Below, one piece after another: positions 8,951 to 17,968 of a DNA stretch of 46,767 nt. A program made the translations under genes and the position numbers. Source of the stretch: JBPYCR01 sp051846915 (lineage in GTDB: Bacteria; Bacillota; Bacilli; Bacillales; Amphibacillaceae); contig NZ_JBPYCR010000023.1 of assembly GCF_051846915.1 (NCBI RefSeq), positions 1-46,767 of the forward strand, given 5' to 3'. Each line of letters starts with the position of its first letter. Within the stretch, counting starts at the first letter, position 1. The notes under the pieces were generated by a model. It worked only from the letters and a program-made list of their open reading frames with translations, was not told the origin of the DNA and did not search any database.

Positions 8951-8976
8951 ATAAAAGGAGACCATAATAGTCTCCT
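8951..8976 (-). terminator. Rho-independent terminator after the rhuM-like gene
   Basis: On the minus strand AGGAGAC (8976-8970) pairs with GTCTCCT (8962-8956) around a 7-base loop, followed by TTTTAT at 8955-8951. It lies 22 bases beyond the stop of the rhuM-like gene. Confidence 0.7.
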
Positions 8977-8997
8977 CTTACTGATTTATTACTTACT

Positions 8998-9990
8998 TCA
9001 ATACTTTTTCAAATTATTACTCTCGATAAATCTATCAAAATCATCATCGGATGTGTTTTGAACAATTCGATGTTGATTATATCTCTCATATTCTTTAGTC
9101 ACAATCTCATCTGCAATGGCTTTCGAGACTTTCCCAGCATTTTCAAGAATATCACGATCATTGAATTTCAGAAATGCATTTAGTCTATCAATCCAATCCT
9201 TCATATACATTGGGCGTTGGCGTTCTGCCTGATCCTCAGCATAATCTAAATACATCGTAACAATTCGATTAAGCGACTTTAACTCCTTTTCAGATAAATA
9301 ATTTTTAGCAACAGTAACATCTCTTTTGCGTACTTTATCACCTTTCCATGAAGTAAGTCCCATGTTTTCTTTCTCTGCATCTGCTCTATCCGATATGAGT
9401 TCAGCGGCCGTCTTACCATGGATTGCAAAATGTAATTTGTTTTGAACCGTTGCAAAGAATTCCTGTGTTACTTCTGCTTTAGGATCATAATCGACAGATG
9501 TAGCGTAAATATCAGTAATCTTTTGATAGAACCTTTTCTCTGAAGCACGAATATCACGGATTCGTTCCAATAATTCATCGAAATAATCCTGTCCAAAATT
9601 ACGTATTTCTTTCAATCGATCATCATCCATTGTAAATCCTTTGACAAGATATTCATTCAAACGTTCTGTTGCCCACTTTCGAAATTGTGTACCTCTGTGG
9701 GAACGAACACGATAGCCAATTGCGATAATCATTTCGAGGTTATAGTGTTTTGTTTTATATTTTTTGCCATCTTTTGCAGTTGTCAAGTAAAACTTGACAA
9801 CTGAATTCTCATCTAATTCCTGCTCTTCAAAGATATTTTTTATATGGAGGCTTATATTCTGCTTAGTCGATTGATACAATTCGGCAATTGCCTTCTGTGT
9901 CATCCAAACTGTTTCGTTTTCCAATCTAACATCTATTTTTGTGTTTCCGTCCTCTGTTTGATAAATTAAGATATCTGTTTTATTATTCAT
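8998..9990 (-). CDS. rhuM: RhuM-family protein
   Basis: The protein is 330 aa and matches the RhuM (virulence protein) family over its whole length. It has the N-terminal ENETVWMTQKAIAELYQSTK helix-turn-helix-like segment, the HIKNIFEEQELDE..SVVKFYLTTAKDGK region, the YNLEMIIAIGYRVRS core, the RGTQFRKWATERLNEYLVKG motif and the C-terminal domain with DWIDRLNAFL. The family is abundant in accessory DNA, often near restriction or toxin genes; its biochemical role is not established. ATG 9990 has TTGGAGGTGC eight bases upstream and is preferred over an ATG five codons earlier. A broken relative lies immediately upstream (10068-10677), so this locus once held two RhuM-type genes. Confidence 0.9.
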   Translation of the reverse strand: MNNKTDILIYQTEDGNTKIDVRLENETVWMTQKAIAELYQSTKQNISLHIKNIFEEQELDENSVVKFYLTTAKDGKKYKTKHYNLEMIIAIGYRVRSHRGTQFRKWATERLNEYLVKGFTMDDDRLKEIRNFGQDYFDELLERIRDIRASEKRFYQKITDIYATSVDYDPKAEVTQEFFATVQNKLHFAIHGKTAAELISDRADAEKENMGLTSWKGDKVRKRDVTVAKNYLSEKELKSLNRIVTMYLDYAEDQAERQRPMYMKDWIDRLNAFLKFNDRDILENAGKVSKAIADEIVTKEYERYNQHRIVQNTSDDDFDRFIESNNLKKY

Positions 9991-10067
9991 TTTCAGCACC
10001 TCCAAGAATTTGAAATTAATTTCGACATCCTAATGTACATTTTTTAAAAGTAACTTAATAATGTGAT

Positions 10068-10677
10068 TTAGTCTTGTAATTCCTTCCCCTCATTAAATTG
10101 AACTCTTAACTTTTTCTCAACATATCCTTGGCGTATTTTATCGTCCTTTATTTGTTTTTCGTGATGTTATTCATCATATTGAAATTACTAATTTTAATTG
10201 TGGTATATAGAAATCAACGATGTAATTGTTCACTTTATATTGACCATAAATATCAACAATACCTTCTAAACAATTATTTAACATTTCTCCAAATCTTCGT
10301 TCTTTAATTGGTATAAATACTAAGAATTCCTTTTTTACACCATTTGTTTGTGCGAAATTAATAAGATTATTGAACTCCACAAAATATTGGCCTCTTATTG
10401 CAATATTAAAAATAATATCTAGATTATAATGTAAAACTTTCCTCCTTACATTTCTAGTTCCCTCTTTATTTTGAACTATATAATTCCTAGTATCGTGCAG
10501 TAAATCTAAAGTTCTACGAATATTTTTCAAATGAATTGTTATATTTTGCGGAGTGGTTTGGTAAAGTGTTGCAATTGCTTTCTATGGCATCCAAACTGTT
10601 TCATCTGCCATTTTAACTTCTACTGATGTATTACTTCCCTCTGGTTGATAGATCAAAGTTTTTATTTTATTTAACAT
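10068..10677 (-). pseudogene. Broken RhuM-like N-terminal domain fused to a nuclease-like domain
   Basis: ATG 10677 follows AAGGAAGG and opens LIYQPEGSNTSVEVKMADET then VWMP, then a TAG where RhuM proteins have Gln (MTQKAIA). In frame beyond the stop come KAIATLYQTTPQNITIHLKN and a short IAIR segment. The second half reads KEFLVFIPIKERRFGEML.., YKVNNYIVDFYIPQLKLVIS. After a frameshift and a TAA it continues HHEKQIKDDKIRQGYVEKKL to a stop at 10068-10070. The FYIPQLKLVIxIDExxH pattern resembles the PD-(D/E)XK-like endonuclease domain found at the end of some RhuM/antirepressor-like proteins; that assignment is by pattern only. At least two nonsense codons and one frameshift show the gene is dead or an old remnant. 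Confidence 0.75.
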
Positions 10678-10899
10678 TGCTCTACCTTCCTTTTCAACTT
10701 TACTCTGTGTACTATTATACCATTTAAACATTGAATCGTCTTACAAATAGCGAACGTTTGTTCCCCTATCAATATCTTTTTCTAAGACAAAAGGAAAACC
10801 CCTCGGACTTGTTGTAAAATTCTTAGGGGCTATTAATTTATTATTTAATTTGTTCTAATACGAATTTACTTAACTCGATTTCCACCCTCTGTTTTACCA

Positions 10900-11379
10900 C
10901 TATTTGTGATACGGTTCTCCCCGATTAATCCGAAACGCCCGGTAGATCTGCTCCAACAACACCAATCGAATGAGTTGATGAGGAAATGTCATTTTTGAAA
11001 AGGACAATTTCTGATTAACACGTTGCAATACTTCCTCGCTTAAACCATTAGATCCACCAATAACAAAGGCGATGCTGCTCTTCCCTGATACTGCAAGCCT
11101 GTCTAATTCCTTAGCAAATTGTTCGGACGACCAACTAGCACCTTGAATATCTAAAGCAATGACGTATTCTGTCGGTTTTATTTTTTGTAAAATACGTGCT
11201 CCTTCTTTTTCTATTACTTGCGTTAATTGCTTATCACTTAATTGTTCTGGTGCTTGCTCATCACTTACTTCATCTATTTTCAATTTACAATATGCTTGGA
11301 GACGCTTTTCAAATTCAGCAATCCCGAGCTTTAAATATTTCTCCTTTATTTTCCCAACCGTAATAATATGGATGTTCAT
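10900..11379 (-). CDS. rlmH: 23S rRNA (pseudouridine1915-N3)-methyltransferase RlmH
   Basis: The protein is 159 aa, the normal length for RlmH, a SPOUT-class enzyme that methylates pseudouridine 1915 in helix 69 of 23S rRNA using S-adenosylmethionine. It begins MNIHIITVGKIKEKY and has the SAM-binding loop FVIGGSNGLSEEV. The knot region SFSKMTFPHQLIRLVLLEQI is present, as is the C-terminal RINRGEPYHK with its conserved Tyr-His. ATG 11379 follows AGAGGAAG. In Bacillus it usually lies near the chromosome region after walRK-htrA, but here it is next to accessory DNA. Confidence 0.97.
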   Translation of the reverse strand: MNIHIITVGKIKEKYLKLGIAEFEKRLQAYCKLKIDEVSDEQAPEQLSDKQLTQVIEKEGARILQKIKPTEYVIALDIQGASWSSEQFAKELDRLAVSGKSSIAFVIGGSNGLSEEVLQRVNQKLSFSKMTFPHQLIRLVLLEQIYRAFRINRGEPYHK

Positions 11380-11399
11380 ATAATTGTCTTCCTCTCACT

Positions 11400-11780
11400 C
11401 TTAATTCGCATCACCGCATGAATTGTGTAAAGACGAGAACTTTTCCGATACGGTTCTATATCATCGAAAAACATGCGAACACTATACCGTTCTATCCATC
11501 GGCTTTTTCTACTTAACCATGGTAGAAAGCTTTATCTACTCGTATATTCTCCACTCATAATACATGATAACCCTATCTAAAGTATTAAGAGTCGAATAGC
11601 TTACCCCATTGATGATGCTCGTCCTACTCTATTATATTATTCACATTATACATGAAGCTGTTATGAGTTGTTTTATTATCAAGAAAATTACGTCCTTACT
11701 CCTCGCTGTACACTGGGGGAGTAATTAATAATTGTCAACTAGCATATACATTTTAACACGATGAGACCATAAGTTACTTT
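11400..11780. other. Intergenic region, nothing recognised
   Basis: About 380 bases separate rlmH (minus) from the SDR gene (plus). I see A+T-rich sequence that must carry divergent promoters, but no clear consensus promoter, hairpin or gene. Confidence 0.4.
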
Positions 11781-11796
11781 TAATGGAGGGAATAAC

Positions 11797-12561
11797 TTGA
11801 AAAGATTATCTGGTAAAGTAGCCATTATTACTGGTGCTGCAAGTGGCCAAGGTGCCGCTGAAGCTCGTTTATTTGCAAAAGAAGGTGCTAAAGTAATTGC
11901 AACCGACTTACAGGTAGAGTTACTGAAAACAGTCGTTACCGATATTAACAATGAATATGGTGAAGTTGCGATTGCATTAAGACATGATGTTACCGTTGTT
12001 ACTGATTGGGAAAACACGGTTAGTAAAGCTATTACTAACTTCGGTAAAATTGATATATTAGTTAACAATGCAGGTATCGGTGGAGAAGAAGGGTTTGCTT
12101 CATTCGATGATGTTGATCTAGAAAGCTTTAATAAGTTTTTAAAAGTTAATACAACGAGTAACTTTATAGGTATAAAACACGTGGCTCCAGAAATGAAAAA
12201 GGTTGGTAGTGGATCTATTATAAATATCTCTTCTGTAGCTGGCATTATAGGTGGTGGTGCAGGTGTTCATTATACTACTTCCAAAGGAGCTAATCGATTA
12301 CTTGCTAAAGGGGCAGCAATGGAACTCGCCCAATTTAATATTCGAGTAAACTCTGTGCACCCTGGTTATATCGACACACCAATGGTTTCAGTAGTTACAG
12401 AAGATGAAGAATCAATAACAGAAATTAAAAAAGGTATACCTTTAGGATATTTAGGCACAGCGGAAGATGTAGCTCAAACAGTTTTGTTCCTAGCATCGGA
12501 TGAATCGCGTTATATCACAGGAACAAAAATAATTATCGATGGTGGAATGATAGCTAAATAA
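11797..12561 (+). CDS. Short-chain dehydrogenase/reductase (SDR)
   Basis: This is a classical SDR of 254 aa. The cofactor motif TGAASGQG lies at 12-19, with Asp37 after the second strand (VIATD) suggesting NAD(H) preference. NNAG is at 90-93, and the catalytic Ser146, Tyr159 and Lys163 are in ISSVAG and HYTTSKG. The C-terminal motif GGMIAK is also typical. It probably oxidises a secondary alcohol or reduces a ketone; the substrate is unknown. Translation starts at TTG 11797 with GGAGGG eight bases upstream. It lies just upstream of a Gfo/Idh/MocA gene on the same strand (150 bp gap), consistent with a shared sugar- or polyol-oxidation role. Confidence 0.92.
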   Translation: MKRLSGKVAIITGAASGQGAAEARLFAKEGAKVIATDLQVELLKTVVTDINNEYGEVAIALRHDVTVVTDWENTVSKAITNFGKIDILVNNAGIGGEEGFASFDDVDLESFNKFLKVNTTSNFIGIKHVAPEMKKVGSGSIINISSVAGIIGGGAGVHYTTSKGANRLLAKGAAMELAQFNIRVNSVHPGYIDTPMVSVVTEDEESITEIKKGIPLGYLGTAEDVAQTVLFLASDESRYITGTKIIIDGGMIAK

Positions 12562-12711
12562 TTTACTAATCCTTTTTGTAAAATATAGATGCAACAAGGC
12601 TTCGAGACGGTGAGTAATACGCTGGGAAGTTAAAATTAAGCAATGTTACTTTTTTTATCAATGAAATTATAGAACCATATTAAAATTTAGCTTTACAAAA
12701 AATGGGAGTGT

Positions 12712-13725
12712 ATGAATATGAAAAAGGTTCGATGGGGGATTTTAAGCACAGCAAATATTGCGCAACAACAAATGATACCAGCAATCATTCGTGCAACAAA
12801 TGCAGAAGTAACAGCAATCGCTACTAGTAGTGATGTCAACAAGGCTAAAAAAATAGCCGAGCAATTTTCAATTGATAAAGTGTATCAAAGCTATGAGGAG
12901 CTACTGAATGATTCGCATATTGATGCTGTTTACATTCCAATTCCAAATAATTTACACAAGGAATGGTCGATTAAAGCTGCTATTAAAGGAAAACATGTTT
13001 TATGTGAAAAACCGGCTACTATGAATGCCAAAGAGGTACGTGATATAGAAATGGTTTTTAAAGAGAACAATGTTTTATTTATGGAAGGATTTATGTATTA
13101 TTTTCACCCCCAGCATAAACGAGTGAAGGAGATAATTGGTAGGGGAGAAATTGGTGAGGTTTCACTTATCCAGTCGGGCCATTCATACAGCATGACAAAA
13201 GAAGATAAGAACACAAATATTCGAATGAGAAAGGAAATGGGTGGCGGCACTATTTATGATTTAGGTTGTTACTCAATCCATCTAATGAGACATATTTTGC
13301 AGACAGAACCAGAGTCAGTGTTTGTTCATGCTGTTGAAGACCCTAGATATGAAGTAGATATGGAAACAGTCACATATTTATCATTTCCTAACGGTATAAG
13401 AGCAACATTTGATACGAGCTTTAATTTACCAGTTCGTCATGATTATAAGATAATTGGTACAAAAGGAAGTATTACTGTCACACGTGCTTTTCGCCCAGAT
13501 CTTCTTGGTGGAGAAGGGCATATCATTATAGAAAAGGGGAATAAGACTAGACTAGAAACATGTCACGGAGATCAGTACAGAAGTGAAGTAGAGCATATAT
13601 CCCAATCTATTATAAATGGGGATAATGGAGTTGCTCTAGATTTTAATAATACTTTTGAAAATATGCGTGTGATTGATGCTTGTTTAAAATCACTAGAAAC
13701 CAAAAGTGTAGTAAAGGTAAATTAA
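12712..13725 (+). CDS. Gfo/Idh/MocA-family oxidoreductase
   Basis: The protein is 337 aa. An N-terminal Rossmann fold (KVRWGILSTANIAQQQMIPA) is followed by the family signature CEKPATMNA at about 96-104, whose Lys is catalytic. The C-terminal alpha/beta domain carries GGGTIYDLGCYSIHLMRHIL. Members use NAD(P) to oxidise or reduce sugars, inositols or related polyols. Two ATGs (12712 and 12718) fit GGGAG at 12704-12708; 12712 gives the longer form. It converges with a second Gfo/Idh/MocA gene at 13827-14843, which is only distantly similar, so it is not a recent duplicate. Confidence 0.92.
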   Translation: MNMKKVRWGILSTANIAQQQMIPAIIRATNAEVTAIATSSDVNKAKKIAEQFSIDKVYQSYEELLNDSHIDAVYIPIPNNLHKEWSIKAAIKGKHVLCEKPATMNAKEVRDIEMVFKENNVLFMEGFMYYFHPQHKRVKEIIGRGEIGEVSLIQSGHSYSMTKEDKNTNIRMRKEMGGGTIYDLGCYSIHLMRHILQTEPESVFVHAVEDPRYEVDMETVTYLSFPNGIRATFDTSFNLPVRHDYKIIGTKGSITVTRAFRPDLLGGEGHIIIEKGNKTRLETCHGDQYRSEVEHISQSIINGDNGVALDFNNTFENMRVIDACLKSLETKSVVKVN

Positions 13726-13826
13726 TAGGATTTATTTTTTGCTTAGAAGTTTATGGTCTAGAACTAATGCTCACATTATTAATTCACCTTACAATAATCC
13801 TGCATTTCAAACTTGTCGTTAATCGT

Positions 13827-14843
13827 TCATTGCCGTTGTGGTTGTAGATACACAACTTCTTCAGTATCTGCAGAAAGTCGAATGCTTTCAATAGCTTCCA
13901 TTACTTCTAGATTTTCATGATGTGGTACCATCTCTGGCTGTATACCTTTTTCGACACAAGATAGGAAATACTCCATTTCCTTTGCATATGCATCATAATT
14001 TTCAGGCGTTTTAATAACAGGTTTTTTCCCATGCTGATAAATTCTAATTTCACTTGAAGAGGAATCTCTTAGTCCAATATTTTCTCCTGCTTTATAATAA
14101 AATTCAACCGTAGCCTTTGTACCGGCTGCTTTAAAAAACATTGTAAATGGATAACTATCAGACATAGTAAACGATGCTTCTGCTACTGCTTTAGCTCCGT
14201 TTTTAAATCCGATCGATGACATTGCGTGATTCCAGCAACCAGTTTCATCTTTATTTGCATGACAATAAACATAATCCATTTCTCCGAATACATATCTCAA
14301 GAAATCCACATCATGTACATGCATATCTTGAATAGCTCCAGCTCCTTTTTCAGGATCAAAGAGCCAATTTCCCCAATCGGGTAGGCTGGAGCATCTACTT
14401 GCAAATGCCATATAAACATTCCCGAGTTCGCCAGATTCATACAACTCTTTTATCTCTGTATACCCACTCCAAAATCGAACAACTTGACCGACCATAAAGA
14501 TTACGTTCGCCTGTTTTACATTGGCCAACATTCTTTTAGTCGCATCCACTGTCATTTCAACCGGTTTTTCACATAGAATGTGTTTTCCGTATGTAGCACA
14601 AAGGCTTACATATTCTTCATGTAAGTAAGTTGGTAGGCAAATAATAACTATTTCTATTTCTGCACTTTCTAACATTTCTTTAACATCAGTATAATAACGG
14701 CAATTATATTTCTCAGAAAACATGGTTACCTTATCTTTATCTATGTCAGCAGCAGCAACAAGAGTCGCATTTTGAGTAGATTTAATAGCCTCAGCATGAC
14801 TATAAGCAATTAGGCCAGTACCTATTATCCCTATTTTGTGCAA
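13827..14843 (-). CDS. Gfo/Idh/MocA-family oxidoreductase
   Basis: The product is 338 aa. The N-terminal motif is KIGIIGTGLIAYSHAEAI (GxGxxA-type NAD(P) site). The catalytic signature is CEKPVEMT at about 93-100, and the C-terminal domain has GAGAIQDMHVHDVDFLRYVFG with the Asp/His pair usual for the dehydrogenase active site. Probable substrates are a sugar, inositol or amino sugar derivative. It starts with TTG at 14843, with GGAGGT nine bases upstream (ACTGGAGGTAATCCGTTTTG). The gene is separated from the transporter block by dispersed repeat copy 2, so it may have its own promoter. Confidence 0.92.
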   Translation of the reverse strand: MHKIGIIGTGLIAYSHAEAIKSTQNATLVAAADIDKDKVTMFSEKYNCRYYTDVKEMLESAEIEIVIICLPTYLHEEYVSLCATYGKHILCEKPVEMTVDATKRMLANVKQANVIFMVGQVVRFWSGYTEIKELYESGELGNVYMAFASRCSSLPDWGNWLFDPEKGAGAIQDMHVHDVDFLRYVFGEMDYVYCHANKDETGCWNHAMSSIGFKNGAKAVAEASFTMSDSYPFTMFFKAAGTKATVEFYYKAGENIGLRDSSSSEIRIYQHGKKPVIKTPENYDAYAKEMEYFLSCVEKGIQPEMVPHHENLEVMEAIESIRLSADTEEVVYLQPQRQ

Positions 14844-14878
14844 AACGGATTACCTCCAGTAAAGAATATTTAATACAG

Positions 14879-15258
14879 AAAAGCGCAAGCGCCCTGCCTA
14901 GAAACGTAGCGACTGCGCCAGCTCAAAGCTGGTGGTTCGATGTTGCCACGCAAAGTGGCGGTTTTAATCGAACATTCCAAATCATCCTAGATAAAGGAAT
15001 CATGCCCCTGCAAAAGGGGTATGCCAACGTTGGCCGCAAAGGCCGTATTTAGTTGGCCCTCCCTTACCTTATGGAATCGATGATGACTTTCACCCAAGGG
15101 CATAAGGGCGACTAAGCCTCTGTCTAAAGCCAATCGGCAAGTCTTCTTTATCGTAAGGCGCTGCAGGAAGTCGCCTAGTTTCTGGGCTAGCAGGCTTAGA
15201 ACGCCACGTCCTGTGGCTCCGCCTGCACTAGAACATCCTGTACGTCGAAGCTAGACAG
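14879..15258. repeat. Dispersed hairpin repeat, copy 2 (with extra hairpin modules)
   Basis: The ends match copy 1 (AAAAGCGCAAGCGCC at 14879, CTAGACAG at 15251-15258), as does the core from about 15074 to 15185. Between about 14917 and 15060 it carries an insert of short hairpins: CCAGCT/AGCTGG, GCCAC/GTGGC with a GCAAA loop, CCCCT/AGGGG with a GCAA loop and GGCC/GGCC with a GCAAA loop. A further module (TGCACTAGAACATCCTG..TGTACGTCGA) near the right end recurs in copy 4. Confidence 0.85.
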
Positions 15259-15313
15259 TTATGAACAAATCTTTATACTTTCTGACCTTATATAAAATAA
15301 TAAAGCGATATTT

Positions 15314-15339
15314 GTCTCCCACCAGAATAGGTGAGAGAC
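15314..15339 (-). other. Stem-loop after the binding-protein gene
   Basis: GTCTCCCACC pairs with GGTGAGAGAC around a 6-base loop (one internal mismatch). It lies 36 bases beyond the stop of the NMT1-like binding-protein gene, the last gene of the long minus-strand block. There is no U-tract on that strand, so it may be an mRNA 3-prime end stabiliser rather than a classical terminator. Confidence 0.45.
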
Positions 15340-15374
15340 TTAATAATACCGCATAGGTTTTAGCTATTAAGCTC

Positions 15375-16553
15375 TTATTCGTATTGGTCTTTTACTTTAA
15401 ATTCATAGTTTGCTGCATCTTCTTCAACTTGAGTCAGATCCCAACTTGTATCAACAAATTCATTCGTAAATATTCTGTCTAACGGTATTTCTTCTTTAAT
15501 TGAATCCGTTTTTAGTGCCCACTCAACATTTAAACCCCATTTTTCTTCACTAGCTAAACCAATTCCTTCATCTACTCTTTCTTGCTGTTCCTCTTCACTA
15601 ATACCGAATCCTTGTTTCACGCGACCTAGCATAGCTCCGACCGCACCATCCCACGTTATATCAATTGACGGGAACTGTCCAAGGACGATGTCTGCCGCTG
15701 CTTCCGGATTTTCTTTAACGAAATACATTCCCTTTGCAAGTCCACGAGCGAAGCCTTCAACCATTTCTGGATTGTTTTCTATATTATCTAAGCTTGTTAC
15801 TAATGGGTTCGATGCGTATGGTAAAACTTCATTACCATCAATATATTCAAAATCAAATCCTCTTCCTTGTAACTCTGTAACTTCTCCAACCCAAGTAAAT
15901 AAAATATCTATTTCACCTTCCTGAACCGCTTGGAATCTATTTTCACCAGCAACAACATACTCTAAATCTTTATCAGGATCTAGTCCTGCAGCGATAACAA
16001 CTGGATTGATAATATCTTCCCAAGACGCGTCACCAAGAGCGACTGTTTTTCCTTTCATGTCCTCCCACGTTTCGATATCACTATCTTCTAGTACTGCCAT
16101 TCCAAAGATATTAATCCAATCATTTTGGAAAACTGCTTTAATAGGCAGCTCATTTTCAATTGACATTAGAATAAAGTTTGGTGCAGGAAGTGCAAAATCC
16201 GCATTACCGGTAGAGACCATTTTGACATCTGTTGTACCAAATGATTCTTCTATAGAAACTTTTAGTCCTTCCTCTTCAAAATAGCCCATTTTTATTGCTG
16301 ACCACACATGCGCATCATCAAGTACTTCTACAGTACGGGGTACAACTAATTTTACTTCTTGTAAATCTCCGCTATCCTCTGTAGCTTCCTCTTCTTCACC
16401 CTCTTCAGCCTCTTCCGCCTCTGGTTCAGCCGTTTCTGTTTCCGTCGCTTCTCCCTCTGATTCCGTATTATTCGAATCCCCACCACAGGCAATTAAAAAC
16501 ATAGTTAACAAAGCAATCATTATTAAACTACCAAAAAGTTTAAACTTTTTCAT
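15375..16553 (-). CDS. ABC transporter substrate-binding lipoprotein, NMT1/SsuA/ThiY-like
   Basis: This 392-aa lipoprotein has a signal peptide with lipobox FLIAC (Cys23), followed by a strongly acidic linker (about 28-62, mostly Glu) and then a type 2 periplasmic-binding fold. Motifs such as AIKMGYFEEEGLKVSI, VSTGNADFALPAPN and ETWEDMKGKTVAL are those of the NMT1/THI5, SsuA and TauA group. Such proteins bind pyrimidines, sulfonates, nitrate or similar small anions. It is the only binding protein of the double permease/ATPase module upstream (17969-21246). The acidic linker suits a halotolerant surface. The gene is last in its block; ATG 16553 follows AAAGGGGATTG. Confidence 0.92.
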   Translation of the reverse strand: MKKFKLFGSLIMIALLTMFLIACGGDSNNTESEGEATETETAEPEAEEAEEGEEEEATEDSGDLQEVKLVVPRTVEVLDDAHVWSAIKMGYFEEEGLKVSIEESFGTTDVKMVSTGNADFALPAPNFILMSIENELPIKAVFQNDWINIFGMAVLEDSDIETWEDMKGKTVALGDASWEDIINPVVIAAGLDPDKDLEYVVAGENRFQAVQEGEIDILFTWVGEVTELQGRGFDFEYIDGNEVLPYASNPLVTSLDNIENNPEMVEGFARGLAKGMYFVKENPEAAADIVLGQFPSIDITWDGAVGAMLGRVKQGFGISEEEQQERVDEGIGLASEEKWGLNVEWALKTDSIKEEIPLDRIFTNEFVDTSWDLTQVEEDAANYEFKVKDQYE

Positions 16554-16606
16554 TGTACAATCCCCTTTAAAATAATTTATTGTAATATGACCAAACAGAC
16601 TTTCCC

Positions 16607-17929
16607 TTACTGATCATTACACCAATCGATCATCATACTTGCGTACACTTTTGTGGCTTCAATAATACTATCAACAGTGATATATTCGTTATCCCCATGA
16701 ACGGACCAACTTAATGATCCAGGACCAAACACAACAGCGGGAACACCATTTTTATTTAGATATGTTGCATCGCAAACCGCTTTAAACCCTGATAATATAG
16801 CTTGTTCTCCTGTTGCATCCTCGATGGAACCAATCATCGTTTGCACCCCTGGATGTTCTTCAGGAACTTTAAATCCTGCCCAATCTTGAAAAACTGGGAT
16901 ATTTAAAGTTGGGGGATTTTCTCTTAAATAGTCATCTGTAGAACTAATTGCTTTGACGCCTTTTCTAAGTTCTTCCCAAACCTCTTCCTTTGATACAAGC
17001 TGATCAGGAAACCAAACATTATACGTGTATTTCACACGCGAAGGGACCGCGCCTAAATAATCACCACCTTCTATTAATGAAGGATTTATAGTAAATAAAC
17101 TAATTCCTTGTGAGTCTTTAATCGGCTTACCACCGGCTCCTAAAACCGAGTCTTTCCATCGATGATTCCATTGTTCTTCCAATGAATACAAGTAGTTTAT
17201 AATAGGTAAGGATTTTTTAAATGCATCTACTCCTACTTCGGAACCACTCGGAACTCCTCCTGGTTGTGGAAAAATGACTTGATTTCTAGCTGAGGTATGC
17301 ACAGCTTTACCCTCGACAATTAATTCAAAAAAGAATAAACCAACAGATGATGTATGCAACTCAAGGTTTGTAGGTTCACATACTACTGCGAAATCAGCGG
17401 TATACCCTCTTTCTAAACAAGGAACGGTTCCTACTTCTTCTGCTTGGTTCGATTCCTCCCCAGTTACGGCCTGTAAGAGAACATCACCTTCTAATTCGAT
17501 ATTACAATCTTTTAAGGCTTTCATAGCCCAGATCACAGCTCCGATGGGTCCTTTCATATCACTAGTCCCACGGCCATACATCTTTCCATCTTTAATCACA
17601 GCATCAAAAGGATCTTCATGCCACACGTCCGGCCTAGCAATTGGTACAACGTCCATATGACCATTGAATATAATGCTCTTGCCTTCACCACTACCTTTCA
17701 TAACTGCAACTACATTAGGGCGCACCTTCTCTTCATCAACAGCAAATTGATCCACTTTGTCGAACTCAAACTCTCTTAAGCTATTTGCTAACCAATCTTG
17801 TACATCCTTTTCATTCCCTCCCATCGTATGGTTAATAGACGGGATGCTTACCATTTTTTGTACATATTCAATTATTTGATCTCTATGTCTATCTATATAA
17901 TCAAAAACTGCTTGCTTATCAAAAGTCAT
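16607..17929 (-). CDS. M20-family deacylase (ArgE/DapE/YlmB-like amidohydrolase)
   Basis: The protein is 440 aa and has the di-zinc M20 signature: NGHMDVVP (His, Asp), YGRGTSDMKG (bridging Asp), TGEESNQ (catalytic Glu pair), AVVCEP (Glu/Asp ligand) and a late His in SWSVHGDNE. A dimerisation insert is present between these halves. M20 enzymes remove N-acyl groups from amino acids or related amides. Its position between an NMT1-like binding protein and an SsuC/ThiX-like permease recalls formylaminopyrimidine salvage (ThiXYZ with deformylase YlmB). However, no TPP riboswitch is visible, so that function is only a hypothesis. ATG 17929 is chosen for GGGAGGAATATTG directly upstream; a start five codons earlier overlaps this site. 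Confidence 0.92.
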   Translation of the reverse strand: MTFDKQAVFDYIDRHRDQIIEYVQKMVSIPSINHTMGGNEKDVQDWLANSLREFEFDKVDQFAVDEEKVRPNVVAVMKGSGEGKSIIFNGHMDVVPIARPDVWHEDPFDAVIKDGKMYGRGTSDMKGPIGAVIWAMKALKDCNIELEGDVLLQAVTGEESNQAEEVGTVPCLERGYTADFAVVCEPTNLELHTSSVGLFFFELIVEGKAVHTSARNQVIFPQPGGVPSGSEVGVDAFKKSLPIINYLYSLEEQWNHRWKDSVLGAGGKPIKDSQGISLFTINPSLIEGGDYLGAVPSRVKYTYNVWFPDQLVSKEEVWEELRKGVKAISSTDDYLRENPPTLNIPVFQDWAGFKVPEEHPGVQTMIGSIEDATGEQAILSGFKAVCDATYLNKNGVPAVVFGPGSLSWSVHGDNEYITVDSIIEATKVYASMMIDWCNDQ

Positions 17930-17968
17930 CAATATTCCTCCCACATAATTTTAAATACTATTAATCCA

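Noticed and set aside
10174..10530. A 118-aa gene starting MKNIRRTLDLL
   Set aside because: It is only the open middle part of the broken RhuM-like/nuclease-like gene; related sequence extends beyond both ends across stops.
10801..10850. Possible terminator (CCCCT..AGGGG)
   Set aside because: The stem is only five pairs with a loop of about 21 bases and no clean T-run.
11739..12245. 168-codon minus-strand frame opposite the SDR gene
   Set aside because: Shadow of the SDR coding sequence, which has all catalytic motifs on the plus strand.
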